This document shows positions 52,847 through 58,056 of a stretch of DNA of 58,056 nucleotides, one piece after another (the first letter of the stretch is position 1; each line of letters starts with the position of its first letter). The position numbers were made by a program, and so were the translations under genes. This DNA comes from Thermoguttaceae bacterium. Its GTDB lineage: Bacteria > Planctomycetota > Planctomycetia > Pirellulales > Thermoguttaceae. The notes under the pieces are model-generated. The model had not been told where the DNA came from. It worked only from the letters and a program-made list of their open reading frames with translations, and searched no databases. The stretch is taken from positions 1 through 58,056 of the forward strand of contig JARKPK010000092.1 in the NCBI GenBank assembly GCA_029975295.1, written 5' to 3'.

Positions 52847-54886
52847 ATGGCCGAAGGCTTCGATCCGTATCTCAGTTGGCTGGGGATTCGCGACCCGCGA
52901 CGGCCGCCGAATCACTACGCGCTGCTTGGTCTGGCCCTGTTCGAAAACGATCCCGAGGTGATCGCCCACGCCGCCGACCGGCAGATGGCCCATGTCCGCA
53001 CCTTTCAAACCGGGCCGCGCAGCGCCGAGTCGCAGCGGATTCTCAACGAACTGGCGGCCGCGAAGATCTGCTTGCTCAACCCCGCGAAAAAACAAGCCTA
53101 CGACGCCGCTCTGCGGCAGCCGGCCGCGGCCCTGCCCATCTCGCGCGCGGCGCAAACATTCGCGCCCACGGCCACCCCGGTGGCAACTCATAGCCTGCCC
53201 CCGCCCCGACCACCCGAAATCGCTCCGCCGGCGGTTGCACCCCCAACCATCATCACGGGAATGGCCGAGCCGGTGGCGGCCAAGCCGGTGGCCATCGCCA
53301 TCGAGGCCGGTTCGCCCCCGCGCGGCGTGCCTGTCTCGACCGTGTTGATCGCCGTGCTTTCCATCTCGGTGCTGGTGCTTTTGAGCCTGATTGTTTGGTT
53401 GAGCATCGACCCGGCGGCCCGCGAGCTCGTAAAGAACGGTCAAAAAAATCAACAGCAGAACGGACAGCAAAACCGGCAGCACAATGGCTCGGGCGAGGCC
53501 CCGGTCGATCGATCGCCCCCGGGCGCCACCCCGGCGACCGATCAGCCGTCGCCCGCCACGCCGGCGCCGCCGCACCCGCCGCAAGCCGCTCCCGGCGGTC
53601 GCAAGCCGAGCGAGCCTCCTGCCGCCGATCCCTCGAAGACGCCGACCCGCTCGGGCGAACAACCGCGGCAGCCCCCGACAGAGCCTTCGCCCGAAGAGCC
53701 GCCGACCGATCCGGCCATGCCCACGCCCGGCGCCAACCCGCCGGCGAGCGAGCCGCGCGGCGAACCCCAGCCGCCCGTCGCGCCCCCGGCTGAAACCCCA
53801 AGCACTCCAACAACCCCAACCGAGCCGTCTGAGCCAACCGAGCCATCCGAGCCGCCTGCTCAGCCGCCCACCGAGTCGCCGTCGCAACCGCCCACCCAAA
53901 CCACCGAAAACGGCAACCCGAAAGACCCGTCGGCCGCGCCAAGCCGTCAGCCGCGAGTGCAGCCCGACACGCGTCACGAAATCCCCAGCGGGCCAACCTT
54001 CGATGAGGCCGTCAAAACCATCCGCGAATTGTTTGCCGAGTCGTACTCGTCCGCCGTCAACGCGCCCAAACGCAAGGCCTTGCCCGAGGAATTGCTCCGC
54101 CGGGCTCGTCAAGAACGTTCCGACGCGGTGGCTCGCTATGCCCTGCTCAACGAGGCCTACGAGCAGGCGATTGAAGTGGGCGACGCCGTCCGCTTCGAGG
54201 CCGCCGTCGGAGCGATCGCCCGCGACTATCGGGCGTCGTGGCCGGCGCTGGCGCTGGCCGGCATCACCCGCGCCGTCAAGCGAACGCGCGACCCGGCCGT
54301 GGCGCGCGAGTACATCCGCCTGTCGATCCAAATGGCGACGAAGGCCGCCGACGAAAATCACATGGACGAATCGGTGGCGTTGGCCACCGCCGCCCGCGAC
54401 ATGGCCCGAGAACTGGCCCTCCGCACCAAAGACACCAAAGACGGCAAACGCGACTCGGAAACCGTGCGCGAGGCCGTGGCCGTGATGAAAGATGTCGAGC
54501 AACGCCGCGATCAATATGCCGAGTTCCACAAGGCCGAGTTGCGACTGGCCGAACAGCCCGACGACGCCGAAGCGCTGCGGCTCGTCGGCCGCTTCCACTG
54601 TCTGGTGCGCAACGATTGGCGGCGCGGGCTGCAAGCACTGGCGCAGGCCGACGAAACCGTCAAGAAACTCGTCGAGGCCGAAACGCAAACGCCCTCCGAA
54701 CCGCTCGCCCTGGCCGATCAGTGGTTCGAAGCCGTTGCCGACGCCGAAGCCGCCCTGCGGCCGGTGTGCCAAGCCCGCGCGCTGCATTGGTACAGTCGAG
54801 CCGTCGACGGGCTGTCCGGCTTGCAACGCGTGCGCGTCGAAGCCCGAATCAAAGAACTCAAAGAAGCCCGACTCAAGTCGGGCTGA
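52847..54886 (+). CDS. J-domain-like single-pass membrane protein with Pro-rich linker and helical-repeat domain
   Basis: 679 aa. Residues about 5-90 resemble a DnaJ-like helical domain: DPYLSWLGIRDPRRPPNHYALLGL, VIAHAADRQMAHVRTFQTG, LNPAKKQAYDAALR. No clear HPD tripeptide is present, so Hsp70 stimulation is doubtful. A transmembrane helix lies at about 163-186 (VSTVLIAVLSISVLVLLSLIVWL). A Gln/Asn then Pro/Glu/Thr-rich linker of about 180 residues follows. The C-terminal domain, about 385-679, is alpha-helical and TPR-like (ARQERSDAVARYALLNEAYEQA, AELRLAEQPDDAEALRLVGRF). Topology would place the J-like part in the cytoplasm and the repeats outside. Homologous N-terminal modules occur in planctomycete kinases; the job is unknown. 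Confidence 0.8.
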   Translation: MAEGFDPYLSWLGIRDPRRPPNHYALLGLALFENDPEVIAHAADRQMAHVRTFQTGPRSAESQRILNELAAAKICLLNPAKKQAYDAALRQPAAALPISRAAQTFAPTATPVATHSLPPPRPPEIAPPAVAPPTIITGMAEPVAAKPVAIAIEAGSPPRGVPVSTVLIAVLSISVLVLLSLIVWLSIDPAARELVKNGQKNQQQNGQQNRQHNGSGEAPVDRSPPGATPATDQPSPATPAPPHPPQAAPGGRKPSEPPAADPSKTPTRSGEQPRQPPTEPSPEEPPTDPAMPTPGANPPASEPRGEPQPPVAPPAETPSTPTTPTEPSEPTEPSEPPAQPPTESPSQPPTQTTENGNPKDPSAAPSRQPRVQPDTRHEIPSGPTFDEAVKTIRELFAESYSSAVNAPKRKALPEELLRRARQERSDAVARYALLNEAYEQAIEVGDAVRFEAAVGAIARDYRASWPALALAGITRAVKRTRDPAVAREYIRLSIQMATKAADENHMDESVALATAARDMARELALRTKDTKDGKRDSETVREAVAVMKDVEQRRDQYAEFHKAELRLAEQPDDAEALRLVGRFHCLVRNDWRRGLQALAQADETVKKLVEAETQTPSEPLALADQWFEAVADAEAALRPVCQARALHWYSRAVDGLSGLQRVRVEARIKELKEARLKSG

Positions 54887-54898
54887 CCCCGCCGCGAT

Positions 54899-55063
54899 CG
54901 ATGGCCGGGGTTGAAGGCGATCGGTGTGGCCATCAGCAGCACGCAGCGCGACGGGAAGGATTGCAACGAGGTGCGCTACTACATCCTCAGCCGGCAGATG
55001 TCGGCGCGAGATTTCGCCCGCGCAGTGCGGGGCCATCGGGGGATCGAAAACCGGCTGCATTGG
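54899..55063 (+). mobile_element. ISAs1-family transposase fragment
   Basis: In-frame translation gives WPGLKAIGVA at the start, then EVRYYILSRQM, SARDFARAVRGH and IENRLHW. This is the C-terminal third of ISAs1-type transposases, which normally continue with a DDE-domain ending beyond LHW. Here the similarity stops abruptly at 55063. It begins 13 bp after the stop codon of the upstream gene. Too short to be active. Confidence 0.75.
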
Positions 55064-55132
55064 CAGCCATTGATGGCCGCAATAGCGGTGCGCTGGGGCC
55101 GAACAACGAAAGGTCGCCACCTGCCGGCCCGC

Positions 55133-55297
55133 TGGCACCTGGAGTGCAACCACTGCCGGCCGCACAGTTCGCTGGGGTACGCGACCCCTGCGGGGTTCGC
55201 CGTCGGGTGTGCGGCTGCTGTCGCTCCGGCTATGGCGACGCTCCCGCAGCCGCACAGCCGAGACCCTGAAGTTCCAACCCATCCGATACTCTCATAA
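55133..55297 (+). mobile_element. IS3-family transposase C-terminal fragment
   Basis: The same frame later reads NHCRPHSSLGYATPAGFA, the conserved end of IS3-family (IS2/IS51-like) integrase-type transposases (RPHSSLGYxTPxEFA), followed by a tail ending THPILS and a stop. Only the last about 50 residues remain. It lies 70 bp after the ISAs1 fragment and directly ahead of the HNH gene, so the junction records at least two insertion/deletion events. Confidence 0.75.
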
Positions 55298-55325
55298 CCC
55301 CTGGTACCGAAAACGGGGCATTTCA

Positions 55326-55901
55326 GTGCCATTCGCGGAACGAAACACCGTTGGCGAACGTCTCTATTGGTGCTATGCCAATCTTGGAATGGCCGAAATG
55401 GCGGTCCACGGGCACTGCGCTGTTTACGAACGCAAACACTTCATGGTTAGAGCTCGCTTATACAAGGGCTTAGTTACCGGCACGATGTCGCCACGAACGC
55501 TCATGCGGGACCAAGCCATACGAATGAGACTGCCTCAAGAGTGTGTCTACTGTGGATCAAAAGAGAGCTTGTCGATCGATCACATTGTACCGACTAACCT
55601 CGGCGGCGAGGACGTTGGCGATAATTCAATCTGGGCGTGCCGGCGCTGTAACTCATCGAAATCCGATAAAGATCTGTTCGAGTGGTGGGCGATGGCTCGC
55701 AGTGGACTTCCTCCACTTTTGGTAATACGAGTGTATTTGAAGCAGGCGATACGATATTTCCGATGTCGTGATCTTCTTGCGTCGGAGTGGCAATCAATCA
55801 AGAACAGCCCGTTCAAATTGGATTTCCTGCCCGACACGTTTCCTGCACCTGGGCAGTTGGTATTCTCTCCTCACCATGCACGAAAGGCGGCTTTTGAATA
55901 G
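55326..55901 (+). CDS. HNH endonuclease-like protein
   Basis: 191 aa from a GTG at 55326, with GGGGC about 7 nt upstream; the frame is open back into the transposase remnant, which is unlikely to be translated with it. The HNH core has two Cys pairs and the histidine: CVYCGSKESLSIDHIVPTN, then LGGEDVGDNSIWACRRCN and SSKSDKDLFEWW. The N-terminal half (ERLYWCYANLGMAEMAVH, RARLYKGLVTGTMSPRTL) is basic and helical, probably for DNA contact. Base composition is clearly more AT-rich than most neighbours, and the gene sits directly behind two IS remnants, so gain by transfer is likely. Target unknown: restriction, homing or phage defence are all possible. Confidence 0.82.
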   Translation: MPFAERNTVGERLYWCYANLGMAEMAVHGHCAVYERKHFMVRARLYKGLVTGTMSPRTLMRDQAIRMRLPQECVYCGSKESLSIDHIVPTNLGGEDVGDNSIWACRRCNSSKSDKDLFEWWAMARSGLPPLLVIRVYLKQAIRYFRCRDLLASEWQSIKNSPFKLDFLPDTFPAPGQLVFSPHHARKAAFE

Positions 55902-56081
55902 CTCTACGCTGCGAGCGTAGTGATCCATGCGTCCTAAGAGTCCATAGGCTTCTGGAAGGGGCGAGGAAGACTCTCGGTGTCACGGCGACGGAAGCGACAT
56001 GGCCCAGGAGTTTTGGACTTTGCAATAGCGAAAACACATCGTCGGTGAAGGCGGCCGCTTCAACTGGCCCGTGAGCAGTCT

Positions 56082-56720
56082 ATGTGCGAACAACGTAAGC
56101 CGAACGCCGTCAGAGTCGGACGGATTTGCAAGAACACTCTGCTGCTCTTGACGGTTGGCATCGCGGGCTGTCAAGTCGGCAGCTTCGGCGGCGACGTGCG
56201 GTCGGCGGCCAGGGAAGCGCAATGCAAGAGAAATCTGCGGGCGCTTTACGATGCGCTGGTAGAATTCGTTGCGCTGCATGGCGACGTGCCGCGCGGTGAA
56301 GATGGAAAAGCGTCGATTGAGCCGCTAAACGACCCCAAGGTGCAGAAGGCGGTCGGCATCGACTTTTCAACATTGAGATGCCCGGCTGACAATTCGCCGG
56401 GGCCATCCTATATGCTCAATCCCGCCTTGTCGGCACACGACTTGGGCAGCACTTCTGCGACCATCATCGCATGCGATCGCCTTCCCAATCATCTTGGAGC
56501 GCGCACGCACAACAGTGTCACGGTTGTGTTGATCGGCGATGGGACCACGGTAGTGATGGACCTCTCGCCGAAAGAGCAGCAAGAATGGCGACGATTGTTT
56601 CTATCGGGCGACAAGCGCGCGGGCAGCGTGACTACGAAGGATGGGTCGAAAGGAAACTGGACAAGCAGTGGTGTCCTGTGGTACGTCGGGCACGAAAGAG
56701 GATGCGTGCCGAACGAGTGA
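56082..56720 (+). CDS. Putative lipoprotein related to planctomycete prepilin-like (DUF1559-type) proteins
   Basis: 212 aa. Signal peptide with lipobox: NTLLLLTVGIAGCQ, cleavage before Cys-30. Then AAREAQCKRNLRALYDALVEFVALHGDVP, which closely follows the conserved N-terminal helix of DUF1559/pseudopilin-like proteins (C..NL..L..AL..Y...HG..P), but here behind a lipobox instead of a prepilin peptidase site. Later SVTVVLIGDGTTVVMDL and WRRLFLSGD fit the C-terminal part of that group. It should be an outer or inner membrane lipoprotein, possibly exported by the Lol system. GC content is moderate. Function unknown. Confidence 0.72.
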   Translation: MCEQRKPNAVRVGRICKNTLLLLTVGIAGCQVGSFGGDVRSAAREAQCKRNLRALYDALVEFVALHGDVPRGEDGKASIEPLNDPKVQKAVGIDFSTLRCPADNSPGPSYMLNPALSAHDLGSTSATIIACDRLPNHLGARTHNSVTVVLIGDGTTVVMDLSPKEQQEWRRLFLSGDKRAGSVTTKDGSKGNWTSSGVLWYVGHERGCVPNE

Positions 56721-56848
56721 GGCCAAGGTCGCGGCCGATTGCACACTCGTCGGTCGGCCTCGATGCGTTAGCGATCTGAGCATCAAAGCTGTTTTGTGCA
56801 ATCCAGGTTTCGAGAAGTTGGTGCGACTTGCCGAGGGGAGGCGGCAAC

Positions 56849-57637
56849 ATGGATCGCCGCAGGCAGGAAAAATCCCTGGGAAACGGTCGATTGAGTGCTG
56901 ACGCCGGAACGGCCCGAAAGCGACTACGCAGTCTCGGTTGTCCCCAACAGGCCGCCATCCTCGCCCGTTTCTTCAAAACAGGCCCCGGCCAGTATGGCGA
57001 AGGCGACCGGTTCATCGGCGTAAAAGTTCCGGCGACTCGGAAGGTCGCCAAGGAGTTCGGAAATCTGCCTGTCCCCGAAGTCGAATCGCTCCTGCATTCC
57101 GACATCCACGAAGAGCGTCTGCTGGCGCTGGTGATTCTCGTCGCCCGGTTCCAAAAGGGCGACGGAGCCGCTCGCAAGTCGATCTACAACCTCTACTTGG
57201 CCAACACCCGGCTCATCAACAACTGGGATTTGGTCGACCTGTCGGCGCCGCAAATCGTCGGCGGCTACCTCGAGAGCAGGAACCGCCGGCCGCTCGACCG
57301 GCTGGCCAAGTCGGCGAGCTTGTGGGAACGGCGGATCAGCGTCGTGGCTACCCATTGGTTCATCCGTTGCGGCGACTTTGCCGACACGTTGCGGATCGCC
57401 GAAAAGCTGCTGGGCGACAAGGAAGACCTCATCCACAAGGCCGTGGGCTGGATGTTGCGGGAGGTCGGAAAGCGCAACACAGCGGCGCTGGAGGAGTTTC
57501 TCGGAAAGCACTGCGCGATTATGCCCAGGACAATGCTGCGATACGCCATCGAAAGGTTCACCGAGGAGAAGCGGCAGAAGTATTTGGGCGAGAAGGCACG
57601 GGCGGCGCGGCGCCGGCAGGCCCGACCAGGGCGATGA
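56849..57637 (+). CDS. AlkD-like DNA alkylation repair protein
   Basis: 262 aa from ATG 56849, with GGGGAGG (56834-56840) at 8 nt; a TTG start at 56828 is less likely. The protein is a HEAT-like helical repeat (ALK) fold: FFKTGPGQYGEGDRFIGVKVPATRKVAKEF is the strongly conserved AlkD opening, followed by LLHSDIHEERLLALVILV, LVDLSAPQIVGGYL (the catalytic Asp region) and SLWERRISVVATHWFIR, DLIHKAVGWMLREVGKR and MPRTMLRYAIERF. AlkD removes N3- and N7-alkylated bases without flipping them. Length is normal for the family. It lies 128 bp after the lipoprotein gene. A basic tail (RAARRRQARPGR) closes the protein. Confidence 0.92.
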   Translation: MDRRRQEKSLGNGRLSADAGTARKRLRSLGCPQQAAILARFFKTGPGQYGEGDRFIGVKVPATRKVAKEFGNLPVPEVESLLHSDIHEERLLALVILVARFQKGDGAARKSIYNLYLANTRLINNWDLVDLSAPQIVGGYLESRNRRPLDRLAKSASLWERRISVVATHWFIRCGDFADTLRIAEKLLGDKEDLIHKAVGWMLREVGKRNTAALEEFLGKHCAIMPRTMLRYAIERFTEEKRQKYLGEKARAARRRQARPGR

Positions 57638-58031
57638 GATGCCGCCCTCCGCGGGTCGTCGAGCACGAAATCCGCTGCTTCCCGCTCGGCGGCGGTTCTT
57701 CTTTGCGAACGCGGCATCCACGATCCAAGGCCGTCGTCTTCCGGTTGGCCGCGGCACCCTGCCGTTGCCGTCGTTTTGCCGCCGCCGATCGATTATCCGT
57801 CGTTGACCTGTTCTGAACGCCTTCATTCTGCCGGCCCGCGTCATGCGTTTCCACCGGCGTTTCCACCGGCGTTTGCGTCCATCGGGACCGCTTGCAGGGA
57901 ATCGTCGGCCGCGACACATCCGGCGAAGCGTGTTCCGCGAAGAATCAAGCAGATCAAACGGCGACTCAATTGCGTATTACAAAGGGAGCAAGGGCCAGGC
58001 GAAGGGCTTTGCCGCGGAAAGGACGGGTTCG
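57638..58031. other. Gap before the right-edge gene
   Basis: 394 bp without a supported gene. A 12-bp perfect direct repeat GTTTCCACCGGC occurs back to back (57847-57858, 57859-57870). A less GC-rich patch (57940-57985) precedes the right-edge start codon and may hold its promoter; no clear boxes were seen. Confidence 0.4.
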
Positions 58032-58056
58032 ATGAAGGCGCAGAAACTCACGTATC
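58032..58056 (+). CDS. Start of a gene leaving at the right edge (partial)
   Basis: ATG 58032 follows AAAGGA (58018-58023) at 8 nt and reads MKAQKLTY before the window ends. Too little for identification; the call rests on the ribosome binding site. Confidence 0.4.

Overview
The window is high-GC bacterial chromosome, most likely from a planctomycete (Pirellulales-like). This is an inference from gene content. It has many secreted proteins with Pro-rich linkers, a PEP-CTERM protein, a Tat-exported Gfo/Idh/MocA oxidoreductase, NPCBM-type carbohydrate-binding proteins, a J-domain-like membrane protein, and Gram-negative envelope genes (lpxD, lpxI, a LolCDE-like transporter). Genes are often separated by 100-1000 bp, with only short operons. 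I see no rRNA, tRNA or CRISPR array.

Layout. 1-3.0 kb: the tail of a gene entering from the left, a zinc-protease-like protein, a 1-kb gap ending in a 25-codon Lys/Ala mini-gene with its own ribosome binding site and terminator, then RNase III. 4.1-8.4 kb: a GlmU-type uridylyltransferase, prs, lpxD and lpxI. 8.7-15.7 kb, mostly minus strand: a small conserved protein, rsmA, a zinc-ribbon membrane protein, a phosphodiester glycosidase, a double GNAT protein (plus), a 2[4Fe-4S] ferredoxin and an alkyltransferase-like/endonuclease V fusion. 16-22 kb: a large beta-helix secreted protein, acetyl-CoA synthetase and a flavin reductase. 22.4-25.6 kb, minus: a PEP-CTERM protein and a sugar-kinase/HAD-phosphatase pair. 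25.9-39.3 kb, plus: Gfo/Idh, an HD phosphohydrolase, purB, lysS, lolE-lolD, ilvE, a PQQ-propeller protein, DedA and a BFN nuclease. 39.4-51.1 kb: a 1012-aa secreted protein (minus), ahcY, an NPCBM protein, a TPR protein and a cysteine desulfurase (minus). 51.1-58 kb: a 13-bp tandem repeat array, two secreted or membrane proteins, ISAs1 and IS3 remnants, a lower-GC HNH endonuclease, a lipoprotein, an AlkD-like glycosylase and the start of a gene leaving at the right edge.

Functional themes: lipid A and envelope biogenesis (glmU-type enzyme, lpxD, lpxI, lolE/lolD, possibly the kinase/phosphatase pair), nucleotide metabolism (prs, purB, HD protein), translation and RNA (lysS, rnc, rsmA), the methyl cycle (ahcY), acetate activation (acs), DNA repair (AGT-EndoV fusion, AlkD) and a large extracellular carbohydrate-oriented protein set.

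Most unusual items: the alkyltransferase-like/EndoV fusion with an altered active site, ten tandem copies of a 13-bp repeat, the 25-aa Lys/Ala mini-gene, the transposase-remnant/HNH junction, and a J-domain-like single-pass protein family member. Promoters were picked by eye against the E. coli sigma70 consensus and are tentative. Starts were chosen by ribosome binding sites and domain limits where visible.
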